Source: Sphagnum magellanicum (lineage: Eukaryota > Streptophyta > Sphagnopsida > Sphagnales > Sphagnaceae). From it: 64,000 nt of DNA. A model generated the notes under the pieces. That model was given only the letters and a program-made list of their open reading frames with translations, was not told where the DNA came from and made no database searches. Shown here one piece after another: positions 9,430 to 20,430 of this stretch (positions within the stretch are counted from its first letter, which is position 1; the number at the start of each line of letters is the position of its first letter). A program made the translations under genes and the position numbers. Location of the stretch: NCBI GenBank assembly GCA_021904315.1, contig CM038910.1, positions 11,842,001 to 11,906,000 on the forward strand. The letters run 5' to 3'.

Positions 9430-11608
9430 TCAGGTGGGTTGGTTTGAGTTCTCGTGACTGTTAGCTGGGACAGTGCCTTGTAGGAATGCATCCATGCACG
9501 AATTGATACCATCACCCTGAGAACTCATTGTGAAACTTGGTACCAGCTTGGTCTCCCTTCCCTGCTGCAATGCCCAACAAAACAAATTAGTTCTGAGTAT
9601 AGCCTAAATTAGTCCTGGCAAAAAAAAAAGATGAGGCAGTTACAAGCATATTATGAAATTGCAATTGATGCTCTCATGGGACACAAGAAACTGTCTCTGA
9701 AATGCATCTGTCTCAAAGTTAGTAAACAAATGTGAGAAATATCAGCTACAAATTTTTGGTCTCGTAAGTAATCTAGCTGATCTCGAGTTCAATTTGACCC
9801 TCCAAGTAAGCTAGCATACAATCCCCAGTGTAAATCATACAGATCATATAAGGGAAGTGCTGCTATACCTCCAACATAATTGTATCATTGGATTGTTCAG
9901 AGCATGAACCCAAGTAATTCTCCACCCAGACATCTGAATCCCCCAATGTTTCATTGTAATTGAAATCCAAGTTGAAGATCTGATCATCAACCGGCCAGTA
10001 GGTGTTTGGCTCAGGCAGCTCATGTGACAGCATCACATTGAGTCCATCTTCCACATTCATGAAAAAAGGTTCCTGATGCAGGATCACTTCTGAACCAATA
10101 GGTGCTGCTGACACAGATTGCTGAGGACGAGGCCAGTCCAAGGATGATGCACCTTGTGAGAACATCATCGATGACGACAACAATGGAGTGACACCATATC
10201 CTTCCAGATTCAACTCTTTTCCATGATGTTCTTCTTTGAGGAAATTATCAGCCATGCCCATTGATCTAGCTACACTTGTGACATGAAATGGAGAACTTCG
10301 CTGTTCATATTCATGGCTAGGCACTGGAGATGAAGTATTATTCATTGGCATTTGCACCTCAATGGCATTGACACCATGATCCAAGTATGGCAAGGGCTCA
10401 AAGGAGATTGATGGAAATTCTGCATACATACATACATAAATACATTGCAGCAACTAAGAATGTCAGACTTGCAATCAGTCCTGGACAGCATTTGAGGACA
10501 TAATAGGACAAGACCATCTTAACTATGCACTCTGTATTGTGAAGCTCTCTCTGTTGACCCCAACAATTTTTGCAAGAGACTCACCTATGTTGACACTACC
10601 CGCAAGCTGGATGACTGTTGTGCCCGACGTTGTCAATTCATCTCCAGCAGGTGCAGGCTGGCTGTTGCTCATGTGCACCCTAGGAGTGAAAGTTGTTGTT
10701 CGGATCTTCTTCACAATTGGCAAGGTAGTGGCCATCCCTGATGTAATCTCTGAAGCATATTGCTTTGCCTTGCATTTCACAAACTCTGTGATTGCCTTGA
10801 AGATGGTGGTGTCAGAGACGTTATCCAAGGAAAGCTCAGGAGGCAGAGACTCGGTGTAAGCCTCAAGCCTGTCACAAGAAAAATTGGGCTTCTTTTTCTT
10901 GGTGCATTTCAGGATTTTGCGTGCTGCATCTACAGCACAAGCAGCTCCTTCCTCAGAGATGTAAGTCCCCAGCCACACTTTTTTGTCCACCGACTTCCAC
11001 TCTGCTACTCGGATCTCTGCTACCCATTTGCTCAGGTCTGGCCGGAATCGCACACCGTAGTACTTGGAGCTACACTCCTTGTTTCTGGATCGTCGAGTAG
11101 TGGTAGTAGACCCTTGCTGCACTGGAGCAGTACTCTGACCTTCTTCTTCATCACGTTTCTGTGCTCCACTGAAACAGATCAAAAGCAAGAGCCGTTGTTA
11201 CATTTGAGGATCAGAAGGCAATCAGCCTTGGGAAGAATTCTGTTGAGATAGAAAAAATATTTCTTGGGGGAAAATGCTCGACCCCTGAAATAGGTAATAC
11301 CTGATGTTTGTGCAGTTGTCTTGGACATCGTTGAGAACAGTAAAGGATCCGGTGACTCCGAGAAACGAATCTGCTGCAGAGCTGCTGTTTTTGCCTTTGT
11401 TGACATTTGAGTTTTTGGTCTCAAATGGTGAGGTCTGTTTACACACAAATTTGCAGCAGATTTGAAGACGGAAGGTGGAGCTAGTCCGTAGTGATCGAGC
11501 TGCTGGGCAGTCGTGGCATCGAGTTGGGCTGGTGCTTGAGCTTGCAATGTGGTTGTTGTTGTTAATCCCACAGAACTCAAGGACAGCACTTAGATCGGCC
11601 TCGGGCAT
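9430..11608 (-). CDS. AP2/ERF-domain transcription factor (four coding exons)
   Basis: Exons (minus strand) are 11301-11608, 10585-11168, 9869-10419 and 9430-9564. Donors CAG/GTATTA, ATAG/GTGAGT and GAG/GTATAG and acceptors TTTCAG/TGG, ATGCAG/AAT and TTGCAG/CAG join in phases 2, 1 and 0 to give 525 residues. One AP2 DNA-binding domain lies at about residues 138-199. YYGVRFRP, WVAEIR (151-156), VWLGTY and AACAVDAA mark its three strands and helix, and PNF closes it. The first half of exon 1 is Ser/Asn-rich and the long C-terminal part is acidic, consistent with an activation region. The domain is unusual: RPDLSKW replaces RPWGKW, and WVAEIR is followed by VAEWKSVDKK, longer than the usual ERF loop. 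Exon 1 stays open upstream to 11734 without an ATG, so a 5' coding exon is possible. If intron 3 is retained, translation stops at 9863. Confidence 0.85.
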
Positions 11609-13010
11609 ATTTTTCAGTAGAGGAGAAGAAGAACTTGCAGCTGCAGCCTTCTTGTCTAGATCACTGATGATTTCTTCCGCTCTGAGCTGATCTCGGAGCT
11701 CCAATCCCTCTAAAGTTTCCAGCTTTGTTTGTTTTTATTATTCCTATGGTTTTGTATTTTTCAAAGCAATCAGGCTTCCTCCTCACGGGGTCATTGCAGG
11801 CGGGCTCGGATCTAGATGCAGCCCACAAGGAGGTTCACACTGTAGGCTTGACTGAGGATACAAAAACAGTATGAGGGAATTAAGCTGGCATACGATCATA
11901 CATTTCTTGCTACCTGCCACAAGTCTCTAGTCTCTACGCTCTAGTTGCAACTTACTCCTCCTCCTCGGCCTCCTCTTCCTCCTGACTTCAGAGATCATTG
12001 TACAAAAGCTGAGTGGGACTGATCTCCACAAATCCTAATTCAGTTCTGCTCTGTCTCTCCGCTGCACGGCGCGCGGCCCACCCACAACTCAATCAATCAC
12101 TACCAGTGAGCTTCAAAACATGATCCCAAATTACAAGTGATCAAACGAATGATCTCTTCCAATTAAGTACTTTCAATATGCTGCTGACAAGTTCCATCTA
12201 AACCTCTAAAATTACTCCAGGAAGACAGTTTTTGTAACAGTTATTGCAACAGAGAAGGGGGGGGGGGGGATAACAACAACAACAACAACAACCAAACCCA
12301 AAGAAAAACAAACAAAAAATAGAAAAGCTTTCAAGTACTTGTGAACAAGCCTTTTAAAATTAAAAATTAAAAATTCTTCAAAGTTTGTGATTTTTTTTCC
12401 CCAAAAGGTGTTGGAAAATTGGTTCCAGGAAGTAAATTTGCAGACAGACAGTGAAACAAACCAAAGCCTTTAAATTGTACAAAATTGAAGTAGCCTATGC
12501 CAAGTTAATATGGTTCTAGAGTGAGTCGCTTTGCAGTGGCCTTCTGCACAGAGACGATAATAGAAGAGTGTAGGACATTGCGACGGGGGAGAAGGAACAA
12601 GGGAGAGAGATTAAGGGAAAGGAAAGACGAGGAAATTGAGGGCCGGGGGGGTTACGCACATACATACGTACCCGCAAGCGAAGGCGAAGGAGAATTCGTC
12701 AACTGAGGGCGGCCGTCCAAGCAAGCATCTCGCGTAAGATCTAGTCAGGTATATGGGGAATTGCAGCGAACGTCTGTTTATTCTTTTCCCTGGGTCTCCT
12801 TTAGGAAATTGCTTCTTGGCTAACCCCCATTTGTCGGCTTGCTTTGAACGAGTCAAAGAAGAGAGATTTGGAGGCACACAAAATCCGCGCGCCTGCCTGC
12901 CTGCCTCTCTGTCTGTCTGCGCAGGCACACTCGCCATGGTATTTGTCAATGAACCCCTTCCTGATTGATGATCAACCCTAATTTCCGAGCAGGGGAGTGG
13001 GGATGATCCG
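11609..13010 (-). promoter_or_regulatory. 5' UTR and CpG-retaining upstream region of the AP2 gene
   Basis: Upstream of the first ATG (11608) the minus strand has a GA-rich 5' leader (about 11950-11990, reverse of CTCCTCCTCCTCGGCC). From about 12,050 to 13,000 come clusters of CpG (GCACGGCGCGCGGCCC near 12064; CCGCGCGCC near 12887; several near 12560-12730). The rest of the window is strongly CpG-poor, so this block has probably stayed unmethylated, as promoters do. It also holds a G-run followed by (AAC)n at 12256-12291 and AGAC/CTGC-type short repeats at 12893-12925. No TATA box could be assigned with confidence. The plus-strand frames at 12521-12706 and 12753-12968 show no protein features. 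Confidence 0.5.
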
Positions 13011-13132
13011 TTCACCTATCTACCTACTTTACCATATCTAGGGCGGGAGGGTGCCTATAGCTAGCTACTGGCCATTGCCTGACTTGAGCTGGTGTGAATG
13101 ATGGCTTCTTCCTTACAGGTAGGCTTGGATAC

Positions 13133-13640
13133 CAGTGTTGTTCGGTTCTTGATTTTTTGAGAGAACCTTGGCTGGCTGGCTGGCTGGCTCTGTTCCAGTT
13201 TTGAACTTTTCCTCTTGTTTCATAGAATCTATGTCTGGTGCTGTCTTGAAAACAGTTTTCTATATTTATAACAGGTTTTGAACCTGTGCAAAATAGGATA
13301 GCAGTTCGGTTCAGGTGCCGGTTCCAGTTTCAGTAAGAAGATTGTTACCTGATTCCAATCCTATTTCAGTTTTGATCTATTTGTGAACCCAGTGGTTGAA
13401 ATACCCTCAAACCAGCCAGAGAACCTGCTTTGTTCAAGAGAGGCCTTGGGCGCACCAGAACCCAAACTCATACCATTGTAACAACCAGTGTTGTTCTGGT
13501 TTCAGGTTTTGGAAATACCAGTGGGGTCCTGGTATCTATTTCTCGTATTTTGCACTTTGGAAAGGGCCTTAATTTATTTTTTAATTCAGTTTTTTGGTAC
13601 CAGTATGGCATCAATAACTTGCTAGCTGAAAATTTGTAGC
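13133..13640. repeat. hAT-terminus-like sequence with CAGTGTTG words
   Basis: CAGTGTTGTTCGG (13133) and CAGTGTTGTTCTGG (13492) match the left ends of the two bounded hAT elements in this window, and the sequence between is rich in CCAGT/ACCTG words like the MITE at 39451. A (GGCT)5 microsatellite sits at about 13169-13189. No matching right end or 8-bp duplication was found, so these may be remnants, possibly of the element whose transposase pieces lie at 14.2-15.0 kb. Confidence 0.4.
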
Positions 13641-14219
13641 ATCAGTGTCAACACAGGTATGTCAATGTTGCACTTGCCAAAGTGACAATCCAGACTTTAG
13701 TATTGGGTTTAGGTTTTTTTGTGTTGATGTGTATGTTTCCAATTAGAAAAATAGAGTGCTAGGATGAGCAAGATCACAAATAATAAGGAAGAAAACAAGC
13801 ATTTAACATTCAAGCAATCATTCCATGCAACATTGTGAGCATGTTAAACTTGTGTAACAATATGAAAAGCTGCAATCAACAATTTATATGTACAACTAAA
13901 GGCAAAATCAAAGTACAACCATTTAACATTTTCAAACATAGGATTTTATTTTTTCAAAATAGTCTACCTTCTCAAGTAGATCTTCATTTTCTTTCAATAA
14001 TGTCTCCTTCGTCACAAAAGAACTCTACCAATTTGTCACCATGCCATCAACAAGTTTGCAATCAACTCGCACATGAGGAGCTTGTCAAAATTCTCAACCT
14101 CAAGACAACCTCATCATAAACTAATGAGCATGCTTGCATATGAAAAGATCTATTCAATCTCAATCTATGAATCTAGGATCTTCAAAATTTGTCATGTTTT
14201 TTAACCACATTTGGGAACG

Positions 14220-15030
14220 TGGACTCATTGGCATACCGCCACATCAATGGATCAAGGCCATCTACATTCTCCACATGAAACTTACGAAACAAAGATAATT
14301 CAATTTTAAAAGACCTTGAATAGTTTCATGTGTTGAAGCTACTAACCCAAACAACTCAATCGAAATCAAAGGTAGTTCAAGTGTTGGAGGAATTGGGCCT
14401 ACAACTTGACCTAGATTCAAAAAACCCATAACAATTTTCAATAAGGGCAACACAACCAAATCATCATATTGTTGCACTAATTTGGCAACTTGATCCCTAT
14501 CAACGTGATTCATGATGCAAACCAAAAAAAGGTTTCTACAAAACCTAAAAAAGGATGCAACACACTAATGACTTTATGTTCAACCATTTTGCCATACAAA
14601 ATTTATATCTTTTAATCAAATTCATCACATTGAAATGGAGGAATAACAATAGCTCAACATGTATATTCCTTCCTCATTGTCCCCATGATCACCAAAATAA
14701 CAAACAATGCATCAAATAGTGCCTTTAACGTTGATTCATTAAACACGAATGAACAATTGGGTTTAAGGTTTTAATTCTTGCTCGAAGAATCACCCATGTA
14801 AGCTTACAAAAATGAACTTTACTAGGTGTAGCAAATGTAGATAACATTCACATACTTTAATGTTTCTTGGAATAAAATTACCTTGGAAGAAAAACATGTT
14901 TTCACAAGTGTCTTAAATTTTTTGTGCCATATGTCAACCTCATGGCAAGCCTTTTCCCATTCGTGTTCACCTTTTCCAAACTTCTTATCCAAATAATTAT
15001 CTTTGGAAAACAACTTACACACCTTTCAAA
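14220..15030 (-). pseudogene. Second hAT-like transposase remnant
   Basis: Minus-strand frames at 14262-14525 and 14822-15022 resemble parts of hAT transposases: LDKKFGKGEHEWEKA upstream, then MNHVDRDQVAKLVQQYDDLV and a downstream WRYANEST-FPNV block (about 14205-14250) comparable to the WWQLHEGQFPNV block of the first element. The C-terminal dimerisation domain is not clearly preserved. The gene is heavily mutated. Assignment rests on similarity to the better-preserved element at 3112-5873 and on motif order; it is weaker than that call. Confidence 0.5.
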
Positions 15031-16569
15031 TTGATTTCTTTCATGCATGCACCCACTTTAACTTCATATTTGACATATTGACATGTTTTTGGCATAACAT
15101 GACCAAAGTTAAAACTAACAAATGGTTAAGGCAATTGCAAAAGCTCACATGACACAACAGAAGTGAAGGCAATTGTGAAAGAATTCAAATTGGTTCCTTC
15201 ATCTTTGACATATGCAATGACCTTATTTGTTAAGTTGAATTCATCCAATATAACCTTCATTCATTTTGCAAGAACTACACTAAAAATATTAGGTGCTTCA
15301 AACAATTCAATAATTATGTGACAAGCAACTTTGGTTAATGAAATTAATGATCAAAGCAAAAGTGTCATAATTTGATCTTGACATCCACAAATCAAACATT
15401 GTTGTCACAATTGCACACTAACCAACAACAAGAAGCACATAAATTTTCATTGGTTTTTTGTAGTAGAATAGGAAAGTGTTCATAAACAAGGTGTTTGCAA
15501 AAACAAATTTGGACTTGATGACAAAAACGCAACACCCTTCACCTCAACCAAGGGTTCTCCATAACAAACAATAGCATCAAAAGGGTAGATGCAAACTACA
15601 GTGGTTCAAAAAGGGCAAAAGTCCTAGTCCCAAAAGTCCATATAAATGGAAAAATTAACACTAAAATGGAAAAAAATTAAAAATCAATGTTAAAGGGGCC
15701 ATATGTGGTGATTAATCAATTAATATAGTCCATATGAAAGTATGCTCGTGTAGAAAACTTTTTATTATACATGTTAAGGGGAAAAAAATATCAATCCAAT
15801 AAAAAATGACCAAGATTGGGACTTTTGAAAATAAGGCCCAAATCTAGTGATTCAAAAGTCCATAGTTATTTGTTGGTTAAAGTTTTTGTTGTAATTTTTT
15901 TCAATCCATTTTTTATTTTTTTCCATCATGTATCATATACTAAATCCCTATAAAATATTGAGATGAAATCATAACAAAAAATGCATTTGAATGATAATGC
16001 AGAATCTAAATTATAATCCATATGTCCACTTTAAAAGTTCATTACTATATGACTGGTGTATGTTTATTCAATTTCACCCCTTGATAAATATTTTTATTCA
16101 AGTTGAAAATTTTAATCCATAAATACTTTTGTTAAATTGATGATTTTACAATGCGTTTGTGGCATTTGAATAAACAACACTCTACAAAAAGTCCATAAGG
16201 ATGCAAAAAGTGAGCCACTATAGCTTGCATCTACCCAAAACAAGATGTTCAACAAACCCCATTTGAATAGGTTACATTTTTTGTAAAGCCTCACACTTTT
16301 GAAAAAGCTAATGATGGTTTTCAACATGACAAATGCCTTATGTTTACATTTCTACCATTTACCAATATCTTTGCCATCATTGGTCCAAGAATGAGGTGTA
16401 ATTTACTAACATAAATCATTATAAGACCTTAAAAGTGAAATAAATTCACCCCACCTTAATCATTTCACTTGGCTAAAAGTTATGTCACTATAAGATCATT
16501 ATGTAATCAACATGTTGTAATATTAGTTCACATAATTCACTACTAATTGAATATTTAATTCACTATAGT
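15031..16569. other. AT-rich region without recognised gene
   Basis: Degenerate low-complexity sequence, possibly the rest of the second hAT relic up to about 15,600. No motif, RNA gene or structured repeat was identified. The 71-codon minus frame at 16112-16327 has no supporting features. Confidence 0.4.
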
Positions 16570-17870
16570 AAATAGGTTTTTTTAATGTTTTTATTTTGAA
16601 CACCTTAGGCTATTATATCCTAAACTATTATAAATTATTCTACCTTATGTTATCAATTTTGTTTATTATTCCACCTTAAGTTATTATATTTTAAGTTATT
16701 TTTTACTATTCTACGTATTCCAACCTAGGTTATTTTTTGTTATTATAAGTTAGTCTACCTAGGCTAATTTGGGTTAAATTCATTATAAGTTGTTTATTCC
16801 ACCTTAAATTATTTTAGGCTCTCTACCTTAAGTTATTTTTGGTAATTTTAGGTTACTCCACCTTTGACAATTATAGGTTATTTTTAGTTATTTTCAACTA
16901 TTATAGGTCATTCCATCTTTTATTATTTTAAGTTATTGTACATTAAGCTATTTCTAACTATTTTTAAAAATTCCACTTTAATTTATTATAGGTTAATTCA
17001 TCTTAATGTATTATAGGTTATTCTACCTTAATAGGTTATTACTGATTATTATAAACTAAATTATTGTAGGTTATTCTACCTTAAATTATTTTAGGTTTTT
17101 ATATCTATTTTTATTATAAGTTATACCTTAAACAACTTAGGGTTACTTATGGTAAAATAACTTTAAATAATTTGAATTTGCTTAAATTAACTTAAGGTGG
17201 AATAGTTTGGAATGATTGAGAATAACATAAAAAAATTAAAGTGGAGTAGTTTAGAATAGGTGATAATAGCCTAAGGTAGAATAACTTTAAATAACTTAAG
17301 GTGATATAACATAGAATAGTTGAAAATAATATAAAGTAGAATAACCAAAAATAATAAAAAATAACATAGGGTAAAATAACTTTAAATAGCTTAAAGTATA
17401 ATAGTCTAAAATAGCCTAAGGTGGAATAACCTATAACAACCAATAGTAACCTAAAGCAAAATAACTAAAAATAACCTATTAATTTAAGGTGAAATAACTT
17501 AAAATAACTTTAAGGTGGAATGGCCTACAATAATAATAATAAATAACCTAGGTGAAAATAAGTTAAAATAGTTTAAAGTGGATTAATCAATAAACACTTA
17601 AGATGGAATAGCTTAAAATAATTTTGCCTAAAATAGCTTTGAGTGAAATAACATAAAATAACCTATAGTGGATTAACTTAAAATAATTGAAAATAACCTA
17701 GGATAACCTAAGGTGGGATAGCTTAAAATATTCAAAAATAACTTAAGGTGGAATAACTTAAAATAGCTTAGAATAGCTTAAGGTAGAACAACTTATAATA
17801 GGTTAAATTTTAGCCTATGGTAACCTAGGAATAACCTAAAATAGCTTACATTAACTTTAAAATAGCCAAA
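16570..17870. repeat. Head-to-head (inverted) array of a short CCACCTTAA / TTAAGGTGG repeat
   Basis: From about 16,570 to 17,140 the plus strand carries at least 14 degenerate copies of TTATTCCACCTTAAGTTATT, 25-50 bp apart (for example near 16639, 16670, 16799, 16824, 16858, 17023, 17077). From about 17,160 to 17,870 it carries at least 18 copies of the reverse complement, TTAAGGTGGAATAACTTAAA (for example near 17193, 17271, 17416, 17510, 17710, 17743, 17777). Orientation switches once, near 17,130-17,160. The whole is a ~1.3-kb imperfect foldback. No ORF in it is meaningful: the 83-codon minus frame is a repeat translation. Confidence 0.8.
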
Positions 17871-17939
17871 AATAGCATACACTATGTTAGGAAAAGAATG
17901 TGCATAATAACATGTGATGACAAAATCATTTCATTTATT

Positions 17940-18015
17940 TAAATAATGTTCCAATGGTTAAGGACGTGTTGCTTAAGCATGGAGGTGAAGGGTTCAAACC
18001 TTTGCACTTGCACTT
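17940..18015 (+). other. tRNA-like internal promoter (box A/box B), possible SINE head
   Basis: TGGTTAAGGACG (about 17954) fits a tRNA box A and GGGTTCAAACCT (about 17988) fits box B, at tRNA-like spacing. The box B arm can pair (AAGGG with CCTTT), and CTTAAGC could form an anticodon loop with TAA. The acceptor stem does not pair and the anticodon stem is poor, so this is not a working tRNA gene. It is most likely a tRNA-derived SINE remnant or a decayed tRNA-Leu-like copy. Confidence 0.35.
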
Positions 18016-18159
18016 TAAATTGGTGGGTTAAGTTAGCTTAGATTCCTCAGAACTTAAGCTAACCTAACCCACCTAGCCCACCAACTTAAATTCCTAAATG
18101 TTCAACCTAGCCTAGGTTCTTAGCCTAACCTAATATCTTAGCCTAGCCTAGCTATGAAC

Positions 18160-18255
18160 TAAAAGGTTAGTTTAATGAATTAATTATTACTAAATTAAAT
18201 TAGTAATTAGTGAATTAACTATTAATGAATTCAATTAATAATTAATGAATTCACT
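18160..18255. repeat. Short AT-rich tandem repeat (TAATGAATT/TTAATAATT)
   Basis: TTAATGAATTAATTATTA-type words are repeated about four times with internal palindromes. It follows a block of CTAGCCTAACC-type repeats (about 18,060-18,150) that includes TTAGCTTAG/CTAAGCTAA inverted words. Low-complexity DNA with no assigned role. Confidence 0.6.
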
Positions 18256-19980
18256 TGTTTGTAACAAATGGTCCCCATTCATTAAGGGTTTGCTCACTTT
18301 TGCCATGGTAAATTTGTCCAAGTTCATTCAAAATTTAATGAAATACAACATGAATTAGGACACATATTGGTGTAGTGCTTCTAGATCATTTTTGTGCACC
18401 ATGTGTTTCACTAAATTCAAGCCATGTTCATTTGTAAGATGTTTCTTAATGGCCATGATGCCATGTTCAAGGTTGTAAGTTATAAAACCATTTCAAAACT
18501 TGGTTAAACCATGAAAAATTATATAGTTTTTAGAAGAACGTCACATCACACACCTCATGAATTACATTCCTTGCATGTCGACCTTAGTGCTATTATCATT
18601 CAACATGAAAAAAATCCACCCATGATTTTACTACCTAGTGAAACAAAACACAAAAACTTTGATTAGTGATAAACTATGTCAATCATTGTTCTAGAATTTC
18701 TATTTTTCAATTCGTCACTTTTCATTAGTTACTTCAACTTGCAAAACCTCCTTTAATAATATATAGTTTTCAAGCTCATCAACTACTAGATTATTAGACC
18801 TTACAACACAAAACTCATATGCATAAAAGTTCATTAACTCAAATGCATCCATGTTTGAAGTTGATTCAACATTCAACAAACCACAAATACAAAGAACATA
18901 CAAGACGTTAGAAATAAAAAAATAATAAGCACACTACAAACATGATCACAAATAAACATGAAAAGAATTGACACAAGGAAAATGCACCAAGTAATCAAAA
19001 AAATTCACCTCTAATGTATAACTCCTCCTTACAATAGTAAATGAAAGCTCAAGATTGGTTCCTAAATGCAAAAAGGATCTTGTCAAATCTATATCACCAT
19101 CTGAAAAGGAAGCATTCATAAATCATAAGCATGTAACACTAACCTAATTGATATTAGTCTATTCATACATGAACTTAACACAAACCGTTAGGCCTTAATA
19201 TCACACAAGTTTTTCGAAACCCTAAACCCACATGTTTGGTTAAACCTAACATCTCATTTTCACCTAGAACTAACAACAAGTTTTTCAACATGTTTTTTTT
19301 TATTTTGATCACCTACATGTAGGATCCTTAGACCTCAGTGTATACCTAGGTTTATATCCAACATTTTCTTAATATCAAAACAACACTAGTATCCAATGTG
19401 GGTGTTGGTTCACCCAAGGTTCTTTACAATATGTTTTTGCCCAAGTGTGAAAAAAACCTATGTGGCCAGTGAAATTGTTGAAATGAAAGTTTTGAAATTG
19501 TTTTGAAAGGTTTAGCTTCTTTTCATTAAATTGACATTTAAATGTTGTAATGGTAACTTAACTTCATATGCTCTAATGCAAATAGGATTGAAATTTTATT
19601 TTATGGAAAATGAGTTTGATCAAATTTGAGTCTTGAATTTGTTTTGAAAAAATTTCCTTAAACCTCTTTTAAGTTTTACATTAAAGCCTAAACGCCCATG
19701 ACCATCAAGATAGAAAATTTGTTATTGGAGGAAAAGGACTCTCAAGATATAAATTCACTAGACACAAAGCTTGAAGGTCTAAGGGACCAAGGAAATGAAG
19801 GCAAATGCAAATTTGACGTGGAATCATAAGTGATAACTTATTGATAATGTTTCATGGTTTAATAGACATTGCACCATGCCCACCTCAAATACTTCATGCC
19901 AAGCCCACTTGTTTGAGGTGGGCTTGGTGCAAAGTATGTTAGAACTTTAGCCCAAAAAATTGAGATTGGTTTAAAATGTT
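18256..19980. other. AT-rich region without recognised gene
   Basis: No coding motif, RNA gene or bounded element was seen. The minus frame at 18715-18903 has no features. The word ACAACACTAGTATCCAA near 19385 resembles an inverted copy of the hAT-like end at 13125 but could not be developed into an element. Confidence 0.35.
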
Positions 19981-19989
19981 ATTGTTTTA

Positions 19990-20430
19990 TTTCTTAAAAC
20001 CTTTGGCTCTAATATATCATTCACCCATAGTTCTACCCCTACCATTGACCTGGGCCAAAAATGACAAAAAACATAAAAATGGAAAAAACATTCTCATAAC
20101 CAACGAAATGAAGTAGCATGCACTAGGGAGCACCAATTTTTTTACCTTTGGGGGAGGGTGGAGGTGTTGGATTTTTGTTGTCCCCATTGTGTTTCACAAA
20201 ATATTCCCAATAACTCCCCACTTTATGTCATATTCTTTGTCCTAACTTCTACTCTTGAAAACATATATATGCAACAAAAAGGAGGAATTATAACATATTT
20301 ATTTTGGGATTGTCCAAAGCTTGATTTTTTTGGGTGATGGGTCAATCAAAGATGTTCAACACAAACAAAAAAACTTTGGGGGTTCCTACAACTGATTAAT
20401 ATGAATCACAATGTACTATGTGGTAAGGTA
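19990..20430 (+). repeat. Dispersed LTR-like repeat family A, copy 1
   Basis: Shares with the copies at 31975 and 53690 a colinear series of blocks: AGGCCAAAAATG-type, GTAGCATGCAC, GTGTTGGATTTTTGTT, TCCC(C/A)ACTTTATG, CCTAA(C/G)TTCTACTCTT, ACATATTTATTTTGGGA, GTTCAA, GGGGGTTC and ATTAATATGAATCACAAT. The layout (about 400-500 bp, TATA-like TATATATGC between the TTCTACTCTT block and the AGGAG block) suggests an LTR. It lies upstream of the gypsy relic on the same strand and could be its 5' LTR. Confidence 0.55.

Noticed and set aside
10539..11251. Plus-strand ORFs of 106 and 163 codons
   Set aside because: They are antisense shadows of AP2 exon 2 and exon 1; the minus strand has the AP2 domain and matching splice sites.
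11179..11589. 136-codon minus-strand ORF in another frame of AP2 exon 1
   Set aside because: Its phase at the CAG/GTATTA donor does not join exon 2, while the frame beginning at 11608 does.
17192..17443. Hydrophobic 83-codon minus-strand ORF resembling a membrane protein
   Set aside because: It is a translation of the TTAAGGTGG repeat array; Leu/Phe/Tyr content follows from base composition.
13125..19410. Matching 18-bp inverted words TTGGATAC(C/T)AGTGTTGTT at 13125 and near 19390, a possible 6-kb element
   Set aside because: The 8-bp flank is inverted, not direct, homology stops at once on both sides, and one such match is expected by chance in a 64-kb AT-rich window.
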